64,000 nucleotides of DNA from Paraspadella gotoi (Eukaryota; Chaetognatha): contig CM119265.1 of the NCBI GenBank assembly GCA_051294375.1, positions 9,682,339 to 9,746,338 of the forward strand, given 5' to 3'. Under the pieces are notes generated by a model. The model ran no database searches and was not told the origin of the DNA. It worked only from the letters and a program-made list of their open reading frames with translations. The translations under genes were made by a program, and so were the position numbers. Of the stretch, positions 1 to 36,300 are shown piece by piece (the stretch's first letter is position 1; every line of letters starts with the position of its first letter).

Positions 1-25
1 TATTGTCAATCGTCCTTTTTTCCAG

Positions 26-2537
26 CCTCGACACTCTCCCCTTTTTGCGGGAAAACCTTGGGATTTCCTTTCCCTCCTCATCCTCCTCCCGCTCCTCACC
101 CTCTTTCTCACCCACGCGTCTATTCGGGTGAGTTCGGCTGCGACGCGACTCGGGAGAATCCTCCTCCACCTCCCCCGCAGCCGCAGCCGCAGCAGCCCCA
201 GCATTCCTCGGTCTCGCCCCTAGTGGGTAAATAATTAGTATGGTGTTATTTTCTGTCAGTAATTATCATTATATAATAATTGAATTTATTAATCAATACT
301 CTAATAATTATTTTTGAGCTAAGAAAAGCTTTGGAAAATAGGGAATTTTTAAAAGATTTTAATGCGCAAAGACGTGATATAAAAATATCATATTTAAAAA
401 AGTAATATGGTCACAAATGAAAGTAATAAGATTTCATTTCCAACAGTGAAAATAACCTAGCACTTATTCCCTGTCTCACCATTTATCACGACGTCAAAAT
501 AAACTTTTTTATTTTCTCTCTCTCCTTTCCTCCTTCCAGGTCGTCTTCCTCCTCCGCCTCCCATTAGTTTTTCCCCTCCTCTTCCTCCTCCTTCCTCCCG
601 CTCCTCGCGATCTTTGGCTTTTGATCTTCGCGCCTTCACCGCCGCTCGAGCGCTCAATCTCGAGTCCGCGACGTCGGCAGAAGAAAAACAAGATGGCGGA
701 AGATCGGGACGAGGAGAGGAGGAAGATTATAGAATGAGGTAAGTTATTTTCATAAAGGGGCATCGACAAAATACAGTATTCAATGGGTAATTTAATTATC
801 GAAGTTAATGGTTGTGTATTCGGACATAGCAAAGTTCACCCCGCCTCTAATCAGGACACCTTCTGTCGTGACCCGGTGGAACATTGAGTAAAGCCATCAG
901 CTCATTACCACTAGGTACCGGGTTCAATCCCAACCCGGCACCTACTCTGCGGGAACTGTGATGACGGCCGTAAGCCACATTGGGGGCGTGGAAAACCCTC
1001 AAGCCTGGTTCCAAGCCCAGGACCCGTTCCATAGCTGCTAGAGGGGGTTATAGAAGTTACGGATAGTCATGTTCAGCCCACTTAGCGCCTTATCCACAGT
1101 TGCTTTTTGTGATACCCGGGGCGCGGGGTTTCTCACCAACTGGTGTAGGGCCGTAGACCCTCAGTGACCGCCTCNNNNNNNNNNTCACCAACTGGTGTAG
1201 TGGCTGTGGACCCTCAGTGACCGCCTCCTGTGACTTTCATGTGAAGACCGGCTCCCGTCACAGGGCTTGAAGCCGGGACGCTCAGGCTTTGAGACGAGGC
1301 TGTGGACGGACAGCAGTGAGTCAGCTTTAAGTCTTGTTATTATTTTTGACACGTGTCAGGTGCCTCGCCGCATCGAAAGTCGAAGTCCGTTGAACGAGAA
1401 GAAACCCTGCTCCGCGGCGGCGGAGGCGGCGGAGGCAGCGTCGACGACCGGTTGCGAGGTGGAAGCAGCTAAAAGGCAAAAAGAGGATCGAGAAATAGAG
1501 AATAAGGAATCCTGGTGAGAAAATAATTCAAAGAGAAACAAAAGTCTTACAGATGAACAACTTAGGGCAAACTTAAGATAATAGAAAAAATAACTATTAA
1601 TTTTAAAGAAAATAGGACGACCGGTCACCGCATCAAGGCACACACACTCACACACAAACACACAGACATAAACACACAGACACACACTCACACACAGAAA
1701 CACACACACAGAGACACATACAGACACAAACACACACACACAGACACAAACACACACACAGAAACACACACACACACACCCACACACACACACTCAAAAG
1801 AAAGAAACGTTTTCTTCTAATTTTTCGTTTCTCCTTAATTAAAGCGAAATCTTGGACGACGAAGACTCGGACCGAATGTCGATCGTGGAAGAACCAAAAC
1901 CGGAAATCGATGCCGACGTCGAATCCGGCAAAATAGACGCCATTTCCGGCAAAACCGAAGTCAAACCTCTCAAGGCCGACGTCGTCATCGGCGGCGACGA
2001 TCGCGTCGACGACGACGACGAAAACGTTGACGTCACTTCCGGCGAAAAACGATCGCCGCTCGTCGGCAAACGCCATCTTTCCCCCATCGAGAAACAAAAT
2101 GGCGTATATAGATGGCGGATTTGAGCGGAGGAGAAGAGAGAGGTGAGAGGGAGGGAGAGGAGAGGAGCGAAGGGAGATGGGGAGGCGGAGAGAAAGAAAG
2201 AAAGAAAGGAAAGAACTAAGGGATTCACCAAGAGAGAAGAAAGAAAAGAAAGAAAGAAAGAAAAAAAGAAAGAAAGAAAGTAGGAAAGGGAGCAAAGCAT
2301 TGATCTTTCTTGATCTCAGGACACGAGACGTCATTTCCATCACCAGTTGACACATTTTCTATGGAACAAGCGTCGCTTCTAGTCACAGGTGTTAGAATTT
2401 GTGAAGCTATTTCAATGAGTCGATGAAGGTTCCAAAAATTGTACTGTGACTTTTTTTCTCTGTATATCACTTTTATACCGCGGCTCACTCTTATGCTTTT
2501 TAACTCCAGTCCACTGTCAAGGTTCTCATTCCTGTTC

Positions 2538-2626
<89 letters not shown>

Positions 2627-3014
2627 TTCAGAGAACGTGTTCGAGTCTGCCGCCCGACTCCTCTTCCTCTCCGTCAAATGGGCGAAGAACATTCCTTCCT
2701 TTCTTCAACTTCCCATACAAGATCAGGTGGTCCTGAAGTTTATATTTGTACTAAAATTTATATTTTATATAAAAATGTAACAAAAATATAGTAAAGAAGT
2801 AAACAAATAAGTAAATAAAAAAAAAACCAACAAATAAATAAATAAATAAGCATATAAACATATTTACATTGAAACCTAAGATATAATTGAATTCAATTAC
2901 TTTTTCAGGCTCTCTTGCTAGAGGACTCGTGGAGTGACTTATTCGTTCTCAGCGCCGCACAGTGGTCATTGAAGATCGATCAAAGTAAAAAACAAAAGAT
3001 CAAGCGTAAAATAA

Positions 3015-3057
<43 letters not shown>

Positions 3058-3062
3058 ATACA

Positions 3063-3093
<31 letters not shown>

Positions 3094-3887
3094 ATGAATG
3101 AATGAATGAATGAATGAATGAATGAATGAATGAATGAATGAATGAATGAATGAATGAATGAATATCTATAGGACTATTTCTTCCTCCCCTTCTTCATCAG
3201 CCTCCCTTCTCGGTCGCTCCTGCTCCTACTCCCCGTACTCTTCTTCTTCCCCTCGCTCCTCCTCCTCCTCTTCCTCCTCCCAACTGGATCTGACCCAAGA
3301 AGAGGGAATCCGACGGGGCGACTCCAGCCCCAGGGGCGACGAGTGCGTCAAACAACATTTACAACAGCAATCTAAACAACAGCAACACATTGCGAACGAT
3401 TCTAATGTGATGGAGGAAGTGAAAGCCTTGCAGGTAGTAGTTTCTCCAGCAGGTTACACTCGTAGAAAAATGTTTATTATTTGCCATCAATAACCTCATG
3501 AATAAATTCTGAATTCATGTTTAAATTGGCTATAGTAGAGTTTTTTGAAATATATATATTATGTACTATATGTTCGAAAATAATTTATATTCTATATTTT
3601 TAATGGCTAACTCGGTATAAACAAAACAATCACTCAACAAATGTCGATATATGTAAGACAGTGTATCTCAATCTTATCAATCAATCAGGACACACTTCGT
3701 CGATTCCAATCCATCGCTTTGGACGCGACTGAATTCGCCTGCATGAAAGCCGTCGTCCTCTTTAAAGCAGGTGACGCCTGGTGACGCCTGGTGACGCCTG
3801 GTGACATCCAGAAATCAAAACGCAAACAAATTTCCTTTAACCGCATTTCAATTTCGAAAAGCGTGAACGATGTTTGCCCAGCAATTT

Positions 3888-3931
<44 letters not shown>

Positions 3932-4904
3932 GAATTTCGATCTTTGTTCACACAATAAAAGATTTCTTTGTGCGACGCACGAGTCGAGAACCCGTTCACG
4001 CGATTGAAATCTGACTTTTCACAAAGATCTCTCAGTCAAGTTCACAAAAGAAATCATTTCGTTTCGTTGACAAAGATCACAGAGGAATCCTTGTTTTTCT
4101 TTTAAATTTTTTACTCTTATCAATAAAAATCTTTTATCGTCAACCAAAGAGTCTTCTGTGATTTTTTGAGCAAATATCACGATGATTTATTTGATTTAAT
4201 TTGTTTGATTTCATTGAGTGTCTGATTCTTTGATGCCGTTGATTTGATACGAAAATTAATTTATTCAAATGTAAATAAATAATTATTAAATTCAGATAAC
4301 GATGCTATTTTTTTATTCAGAAACGAAGAGCATTAACGAGTGTCTCCACGTGGAGTTGCTGCAAGAGCAGGCGTTGCTGATGCTAACTGAAGCAGCAACA
4401 TCGCAGGCGATGCTGCGGCAACAAAATCCCAAGGTGTATAGGCAATGGGTTTTGCGGTTAATTTTTATCTATGACGTTAACTATCTTGAATATACATTAT
4501 ATACATTATACATATATCTTCGAGAGTTTGACTACTTCTGTTTGTAAAAGTAGTTTAGAAATATATTTTCCCACAATTCAATTGAATATAATTTCCTTTC
4601 GAAAGAAACCCTTTTTAAGTATATAAAATAATAAATACGGTCTATAAAACTAATTAGATAATAATGAAATTGGTACAACCAATATAAAAATTATAAATGT
4701 TAGAATTAATAAATTATAAAATTATAAAAATTATTATTAGAATTAATAATTGGACTTTAATAGGTTCGTCTCGGCAAGTTGCTGTTGCTGCTGCCATCGC
4801 TGCGGGCGATTCCCTCCCGCCTCGTGGAGAACGTCTTCTTCCGACGAACGATCGGCGCCATTCCCATCGAGCGGCTCGTCCGTGACATGCTCATGACCCG
4901 CTGA
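26..4904 (+). CDS. NR2E: NR2E-family nuclear receptor (PNR/tailless/Hr51-like), 3' part: hinge and ligand-binding domain
   Basis: Orphan nuclear receptor, a DNA-binding transcription factor; the zinc fingers lie left of the window. Exons: 26-226, 540-738, 1360-1514, 1845-~2103, 2320-2388, 2632-2726, 2909-2984, 3201-3433, 3689-3770, 4321-4433, 4764-4904. The first four code for a long Pro/Ser- then Asp/Glu-rich hinge. The last seven are the LBD and join in phase. Family marks: [70 protein letters not shown], and the C-terminal [19 protein letters not shown], all typical of NR2E. EFACMKA and the ETK segment are closest to vertebrate NR2E3. Exon 3201-3433 inserts a Ser-rich then Gln-rich loop (about 77 residues), longer than usual. 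Joins 738/1360 and 2103/2320 are out of phase, so a small exon or an assembly indel is missing there. LBD identity is firm; paralogue assignment is not. Confidence 0.88.
812..1090 (+). mobile_element. tRNA-derived SINE, family A, copy 1
   Basis: Repeat of about 270 bp matching the minus strand at 38205-38467. It carries a pol III B-box, GGTTCAATCC at 921-930, about 50 bp after the tRNA-like start GTGACCCGGTGG at 868. It lies in a receptor intron. A 10-base N gap and a short match to repeat C follow it. Confidence 0.7.
1175..1184. other. Assembly gap (10 N)
   Basis: Ten Ns within repeat-derived intron sequence. The tract around 1140-1174 recurs at 1185-1228 (ACTGGTGTAG followed by GACCCTCAGTGACCGCCTC), so the gap separates two copies of one repeat. 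It lies between two receptor exons that do not join in phase. Confidence 0.95.
1186..1260 (-). repeat. Short match to repeat family C
   Basis: GACCCTCAGTGACCGCCTCCTGT is a near match to the reverse complement of the core of the repeats at 28011 and 44621. Only about 25 bp match well, so the assignment is weak. Confidence 0.35.
1636..1797 (+). repeat. Imperfect (CA)n microsatellite
   Basis: Interrupted CA/ACAG dinucleotide tract of about 160 bp in the intron before the receptor hinge exon at 1845. Long reading frames through it on the minus strand are low-complexity artefacts. Confidence 0.9.
2538..2631 (+). repeat. (CT)n microsatellite serving as a polypyrimidine tract
   Basis: About 42 CT units run directly into tcttccttcag, the acceptor of receptor exon 2632-2726. 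The microsatellite therefore forms the polypyrimidine tract of that intron. Confidence 0.9.
3006..3163 (+). repeat. (TAAA)n then (TGAA)n compound microsatellite
   Basis: About 85 bp of AAAT units change to about 70 bp of GAAT units within the receptor intron upstream of the acceptor at 3200. Confidence 0.95.
4668..4700 (+). repeat. Fragment of 322-bp tandem element (family D)
   Basis: GAAATTGGTACAACCAATATAAAAATTA is identical to the segment at the unit boundary of the tandem arrays at 32848 and 53309. It shows the element is dispersed. Confidence 0.6.
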
Positions 4905-5368
4905 AGACGCGGTGGAGATGTAGAGGTCGACTTGAAGACCCGCTACGAAGATTGGCCCGGTCTTTGTAATTCCCAAGTCTGTAAAACTAGTCCTTTTCAT
5001 GCGTACGAAAACCTATAAGCTATCAATCTAGTCCAAACATTTTTGTTATTGTACATACTACGTAAATTTAACAAGACTTTAAGTTTATATTTATCCTACT
5101 TGGCGCTGCATTTCTTACTTTCGTGCGATCTCATATATTTTTTCCCTTCTGTTCTGAAATATTAAAAAAATGGTTTCTTTACAAAGATTTAATTTTTGTG
5201 ATATTAGTATCATAGTATAATTAACCCTGTACATTATTTCGCAAGCTGATTTCGCGTAAAACATTTATGTCATTTTGTTTATTTTAATTTTAACAAAATA
5301 CAGAGGAACGACAGATGGCAAAAAAACCTTATCATTAGATAACAAAATAGCAGCTGTGATAGCAGCCC

Positions 5369-5755
5369 TTATTTTCCGGCACCACCCATCATCATGTTCA
5401 TCGCCATTCCAGCAATTGGAGCCGCAATACCAACCACTAAAATAATGTTCAGAAATTAATTTAAGCATTAAGAGAATATTTTTAATAATAGACTTATACT
5501 CATCGATATACGTTTGCCAACGACGTCGAGAAACATGTTCAAATATTGAAATCCATCCGCCGCGGTTGACGACGATTGCCGCTTCTCCCGAATGTTATTA
5601 AAAGTCTTAATGTTCGTTTCCAAATTCCGTATATAATTGAAGTGGGCCCCAGTCTGCCGGATGTCGTTCGCTTTCGCCGGTCGAGGCAATCCGTCGGAAA
5701 CGAGGACCAAAGTGGAGGAAACGAGGACGACCGCGATGACGACGACTGAGTTCAT
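5369..5755 (-). CDS. Secreted peptide precursor with dibasic cleavage site and Met/Gly-rich tail
   Basis: Two exons (5755-5512 and 5436-5369) join in phase to give 103 residues. Residues 1-22 (MNSVVVIAVVLVSSTLVLVS) form a clear signal peptide. A short charged pro-region ends in the dibasic site REKR near residue 59. The remaining about 44 residues start with Gln, run through the hydrophobic segment YLNMFLDVVGKLVGIAAPIA, and end in MMMGGAGK. After KR cleavage this would be an amphipathic peptide with a Gln N-terminus; trimming of the last Lys would expose a Gly usable for amidation. The gene is convergent with the receptor that ends at 4904. I recognise no family. A neuropeptide, a host-defence peptide or a venom-like peptide are all possible. 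Start chosen as the ATG in front of the signal peptide. Confidence 0.7.
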
Positions 5756-7693
5756 GGTCGGTCTGTCAGAAAAACTACTTGGGATTAAAACTTGCACGTT
5801 TTTTTAATGGTTTGAGTGATTTTAGTATGAATAAAAGCATAACACTGGTAAGTGGTAACAGTTGTCAGATAGGGAATTCTTTAATAAATAAGTGGGATCT
5901 ACAACTAAAACCAAAACTGGTCGAATGAACAGGTTGATCGAAAATATTAAGTTTATTGAATATTTGTAAGTCAATCCAATTTCAAACTAACGTATATGCA
6001 TACTATTTAGCAAACCAGGTGTTGCATTTTTTGCAGATTAACGATTATTACGATTGGTGAGATTGCGAGCGGCAGTTTGATTGCCAAAAAATGCAAGCAA
6101 TTTTCGTCGGTTCCGCTCGACGAGTTTTTGTTCTCGACGCCCACAGAATTGATTGCCTTCCATTTTTTTAAGTCATATTAATTATTTTCAAAAAATTATA
6201 AAAAAACCGAAAGGATTGAAAAGAACCGAAAAAAAAGGAGAAAAAAGCTAATAATTCAATAAAATTTCGAAACCCAGAAACGACGAGTCTGAGAGAGAGC
6301 TGGAAATTTCGGCGTGAAAAAAGTCTTGAATTATTAATGAGAGTCTATCAATGACATGGAAATTATTGATGATTAAAAATCATTGACGGGACAAAGAAAT
6401 GAGAATAAAAAGAAGCGGAAATCCGTATTTTTTTTAGAAACAAAAATCGAAAAAAAAAACCTTAAAAAATTGTTGTCAGAAGTGAGTTGCTCCGTTTTTC
6501 CCCTTTTTTCCCTCGTCCGTAATTTTCTTTTTCACGCAATTCGTCGCTTACAATGAGGAAAAACCGATTAGGGAAATAATAAAGTCTTGACTAAGATCTT
6601 TGCGACTCATTTAAACAATAAAACATGCTTTTCTTTTTATTTTTATAGATGATGGGGAAATTATAACATACAAAAGTTGCTTTTGACAATTCGATCTTCA
6701 TTCTTCAGGTTAAATTTCCTTTTAGTATATTATGAACTGAGATTAAGTAGATTGAGAACTCATTCTAAGTTTCCGAGCTTGACAGTAATCTGGCTACCTA
6801 TATATGAATCACTTTCTATTCCAAGCTGTACAATAGAATGATCAATTGACCATTTTAAATTCAGGATTTCACTCACAGCTGCTATCAACCTGTCATTTTA
6901 ATTTTTAAAAAATTCGATGAGAAAAGTTTTTATTACAAAATATAAACCAATGCAAACTGTACACCATGCACTATACTAATTACAAAATATCGCGAAGAAA
7001 ATAATAAGTACGTGTATAAATGTTACAGGTCAAAATATAATTTAAACGCAAGCTGTTAATTAATTAAAAAAAAAAATTCTGCGTAGGTTGCGACGCTAAA
7101 CCCGGTCGGGTATTTAAAAAAAGCGCTTCATTCATGTATTTTTTTAGTAGTTTGTTATATTAATTCGTCCTCCATTGGTCGAAACGGGCATGATTTTCTA
7201 ATTAAATATTCGATAATACTTGAAATTTCTTACGTGCGAGTATTTATGCTTTATCATTTTCGAAAAAGAAAAAGAAAATTGCGTGAAAACGGGAGACAGT
7301 GATTGTGAAAATAGCGAGGAATAAATAGACAGGGCGGCAATAAATGGATATTAAAATCTCATGATAAAATTGGGTCGGGATTGATAAGAGTCGGGCCCAT
7401 GATTAAATTTCAGTCAAAATAGAACCGACGATCGAAGCTCCAACTTTGCGACGAATTGATCGTCAGCTCTTTCGTCGAAGAACTTTCAATGAGCGAATTT
7501 CCCGCAGGGATGTCTCATGCAGCGTTGCTCTCAATCCATAGTATAGCTTGACATTTAGCAGAAATCTCATTCTTCGCAGCATTCGAAACTCTCGATCGCG
7601 ACATCCTCCCAATCAACTTTCCGGACATCCCCAATCCTTTCGTCGACACCTCCAACTTTCCACTCAAAACATCCACAACTCTTCACGGCTTCT

Positions 7694-28498
<20,805 letters not shown>

Positions 28499-28699
28499 GT
28501 TGGTCGACGCTCGAGGCTGCGGCTTTGGCTGAGTCGACGGGGACGTCGGGCTGGTCGGCTGCGGCGTCGGCGGTTGGCGGCGGCCGTCGGCGGAAGTCCG
28601 TCGGTTGTCGGGCAGCGTCGGCCTCGGAGCGCCGCGCGGTTTGATTCCCGAATACAGTGGAGGCGACGAGAGAAAAAAATGGCGGGAAAAACGCCGATT

Positions 28700-30330
28700 T
28701 AACGAGATTTTTTATTTACGCGCGCGTGGGATTTGATATGATGCTTTTCTTTTTGAATATTTAAAATGATAAGCGAATTATCGATAAAAAAAAAAAAAAT
28801 AAATAAAAAATAAAACAAAGTTTGATTTGGCGGATCGCGTTTAATCGGCGTTTCACAGTATTATATTTTTCACAGTTTTTTATTTTCGAAATTCGGCAGA
28901 TTTTATTTGGTTAAAGTTTGGGGGAACTGGAAAACCTGTAATAGTGAAAGAGGGATGTTAGTTTAAGCCTTTCTGGTTACAATAACCATTAACTACAAAG
29001 AAACTAGAGAGAAGTAACTTGATAAACTCTGTATTTTCTCTCACAATTTCTGTCACCGAATGAGGCAAATTTTATTTTATCGTTTTAAATATTTTTCTTT
29101 CTCTCCATCGCCAGAAATTTACTTCAGTTTTTGAACCAAACGAAAGATTTTCTTTCTATTGCAACGTCTGCAGATTTTTCTCCTCAAAATTTCAAGTTCA
29201 TGCGGTTTATTTAGGGTAACATTGAATAAAAGAAATTAATCAAAACTGACCTATATAATATAATATATAACAAAACATTGAGTCGCGCTATTTTATCTCA
29301 AAAGAATTGATTTTTTCCTCCTTTCCGCATAAACAAACAATTAAATTATTCATCGATCGAGAGTTTGGTTGCGTCGGCGTGAGTCGCCCATTGGTTCGAC
29401 GTACATAGTACATACGTTAGTTTATAATCTTTAACATATTCTCCTTCTTAGAACCTTTCAATTTTTCCTTATTTTGATCATTTATTTTTGTTTATTAATG
29501 CAGTTGTTGAGTCAGAAGACCAGAAAATATGGTTTCTATCATTTTTTTTAATAATTAAAATAAAAAAAAGAAGTTGAGGCAAAAGCGAAAATCGAATATC
29601 AGATTTTATTAGCAGAAGTTTTTTAGAGCGAAAGACCAAAGGATTCAAGCTGATCTTTTTTTTTAAAAAATGTATAATTGGTTGTTGTTATTATTGTTGC
29701 TGTTGTTTTTAGGTTCCCAGTTCAGTTATATTTATAAATAAGCTCAATCATAGTAAACCAAACAATCAACCAATCGATATAGAAAACGTTAAATTTAACT
29801 AACTGATCAATCAATAAATCAATCAACCAATATAGTATGTCATTGTAAAATTATCAATCAATGGATCAATCAATGGATCAATGAATGAATGAATGATTGA
29901 ATGAATGAATGAATGAATGAATGAATGAATGAATGAATGAATGAATCACTCAATCAATTAATCAATCAATCAATCAATCAATCAATTTATTAATCAAGGA
30001 AACATTGAGTTAAATCCATCACTCCATTTAGAACTTGATGAATTTTTCAATCAATCCGAAGATTAAACAGTCAAGAAAGTAAAAAAAGAAATCCCCAAGT
30101 CAATCCGATCAAACAATCAATCAAATCAAATCAAATCAATCAATCAACTCGACTCTGACAATGTTATCGATCGATTGCGCATCGCCAATTCGAGCGAATT
30201 AAGTGGCGAAGAAAGAAGAGAAGAGAAAAAGTCTGACTTCTATCAACAAAAAAAAAAAAAAAAAAACTGAAAAAAAAATTCCGGCCATATTTTCCCAGAA
30301 CGCCCTATTTTATCTTAAATTTGGAAATAA
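28700..30330. other. No gene seen; AT-rich intergenic DNA with simple repeats
   Basis: Upstream of the tetraspan gene. It contains ATCA/TGAA tandem tracts (29750-30000, with (TGAA)n at 29880-29945) and poly-A, and no supportable exon. Confidence 0.7.
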
Positions 30331-30335
30331 GTTAA

Positions 30336-30450
30336 TTTATTAAATTTAAATAGGTTAGGAATTAGGTTAGTTATTATGGTTAAGGACTTGGATTGTGATA
30401 AGGGTTAGGGATTTGGATTAAGGATTATGGTTAAAGATTGCTTTATAAGG
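30336..30450 (+). repeat. Degenerate GGTTAGG-type tract
   Basis: Repeated GGTTAGG/GGTTAAGGA motifs with drift. Similar tracts lie at 43935-44060 and, inverted, at 11220-11290. Confidence 0.5.
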
Positions 30451-30462
30451 TTAAGAAGATAT

Positions 30463-30694
30463 TGAAGAGACAGTAATTATTGTTATGTGTTAGTAACCGA
30501 ACCGTTCAATATAAGCAGTCCCTGAGCTTCGGATCAGGCTGTAACACCGAGTTACAGGCGGGTTAAGCGCCCCGTCCCTTTTAACTGCTAGGCGACCACC
30601 GGGCTAGAACCCCGGACCTTTGGGTTGGGAGGCAAATGACTTGCCTCTGGCACCAATGGCCGCTTATGAACGGTTGGTAGATTTTAATCCACCA
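30463..30694 (-). mobile_element. tRNA-derived SINE, family B, copy 1
   Basis: On the minus strand it starts ATGGTGGATTAAAATC and ends ACTGTCTCTTCA, with a tRNA-like core and B-box GGTTCTAGCCC (consensus GGTTCGAGCCC in other copies). About 230 bp. Confidence 0.75.
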
Positions 30695-30893
30695 TACATC
30701 CCCCCCTCCCGTAGGGAGAAGTCTGTTGCGTCTCTTCAGTGAATTGTTGTTGTTGGTGGAAAGTTCATTACCAAGTTGAGGCATGTTGCCTGAGGTGTTG
30801 TGGGCGGAAAATGCATCGCCAGGTTGAGGGATGTCGCCTGAAAGTGTTGTTGTTGCTGTTGTGTTCGGAAGTCGGGCTCACCAATGAAGAGAC

Positions 30894-31118
30894 AGTAATT
30901 ATTGTTATGTGTTAGTGACAGAACCGTTCAATATAAGCAGTCCCTGAGCTTCAGATCAGGCTGTAACACCGAGTTACAGGCGGGTTAAGCGCCCCGTCCC
31001 TCTTAACTGCTAGGCGACCACCGGGCTCGAACCCCGGACCTTTGGGTTGGGAGGCGAATGACTTGCCTCCGGCACCAATGGCCGCTGAAGAACGGTTGAT
31101 AGATTTTAGTCCACCATA
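30894..31118 (-). mobile_element. tRNA-derived SINE, family B, copy 2
   Basis: Same family and strand as the copy 200 bp upstream. The B-box GGTTCGAGCCC is intact. The intervening 30695-30893 holds an imperfect internal duplication (CCAAGTTGAGGCATGTTGCCTGA / CCAGGTTGAGGGATGTCGCCTGA). Confidence 0.8.
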
Positions 31119-31746
31119 ATATATAGATTAAATATTAAAGTTAAAAGTAAATAATGGGATAAACGAATAGAAATGGGGTACTCTCGGAAAAGAGAGTTAA
31201 AAATCTATTATTTTCTTTCTTTCTTTCTTTCTTTCTTTTTTTTTTTTTTGGCTCATCCCCTTTTATTCGATCTGCTGCGTGATAAAAAGGCAGACATTTT
31301 TTTTACGAGGGCGTGAGGTTAATTTTGGTTTTAATTTTTCTATGATTGGAAACGGGAGTTTTTTTTTGGGCCGGTATTGAATTGGGTGAGCGTAGTTGTT
31401 TGATTAGAAATTGTTAATGTTATTGCTGTTTTCGAAAAGACTTGCGATGAGCATATATAGTATTAAATACAGAATGTTTAAGGGAAAAAGAACGACAAAG
31501 ACAGAGACAGTGATATAGAGACAGAGACGCGACGCTTGCGACGCAGAAACCAAAAGCGACGAAAAGAAATTCGATTCTTTGGTTTCAATTTTGATTTTTA
31601 TCGGAAGACGAAAAAAGATTTTTTTTTTAAATTGGAGTTGAGGTACGAGAGCTGTTTTCACTTTCGTTCTCTCCCTCTCGCTCTCTATCGTCTCGCTCTC
31701 ACTCATTCTGTCTCTTTCACGTGCGCGAAGAGAAGAGGAAAAGTTA

Positions 31747-31764
31747 CGGAACGCGAGCGGGCAG

Positions 31765-31815
<51 letters not shown>

Positions 31816-31860
31816 CTCCCTCTCTCTATCTCCCTCTCTCTCTTTCTCTCTCTCTCGGAG
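31747..31860 (+). repeat. CT-rich microsatellite
   Basis: Interrupted (CT)n in intergenic DNA downstream (3') of the sialyltransferase. No exon seen between 31120 and 32560. Confidence 0.85.
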
Positions 31861-32561
31861 CGTGCTTTTTTTATCACTTAGGTTTACCTAACGCGCCTTC
31901 GTTCATGAATAAACTTTTAAGTTCACGAACAAAACTTTTATTCGTTAGAATTTGAAAATCGATTAAACAATAAATAACAATGAATATTAAAAATAAAAAC
32001 GATATTTTTGCCGACGAAATAAGGCATCTCATATGAGCGTTTAAACTGGGAAGAAAAACCCGAAGTAGGAAAGAGAATCAGATGTGATGATTCGAATGTC
32101 ATGAGGTTGTGACAGATGACCTGTCACTAAAAATCGAAAAAAGAAACAAAAACACAAACTTACTGAAATAGATAAATATAATTTTAACTATAAAGTTTAT
32201 CATTTAAACGTTTTATTTTTGTTCCTTGTCCAGACGTAATCCATTAATATCAAATTCCGCTAAAAAGTTTACAAAGAAAAAAATTGCACTTTTGTTTGTT
32301 AGAATCGGATGGTCATAATTTGAAACACACGTGAGATTTATGTATATTTGAAAATTCATAATTTTTACCTTTTTTTAATTTCGATTAAAATTGGAGCTGT
32401 AATTATGAATTTCGAGGAAGATAAAAGCTAAACTAGCTGACGATAACATTTATTATTAAAACTGCCAAAGAGACAAACAGACCAATTCCTACAGAAGTTC
32501 GCACTTTAGCGACGAAGTTGAGTATTATTACACTAGAAGTCTTGATCGCGCGATCACTCGA

Positions 32562-36300
<3,739 letters not shown>

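Noticed and set aside
1356-2355. Long minus-strand frames rich in Cys/Val and Ser/Leu
   Set aside because: They translate the (CA)n tract and AG-rich DNA; the real exons here are on the plus strand.
2439-2780. Plus-strand frames with long Ser-Leu repeats
   Set aside because: Translation of (CT)n. Only the segment after the acceptor at 2631 is coding. The same applies to Leu-Ser or Arg-Glu frames at 8.0, 13.1, 14.3, 37.2-37.8, 40.0, 46.1 and 62.6 kb.
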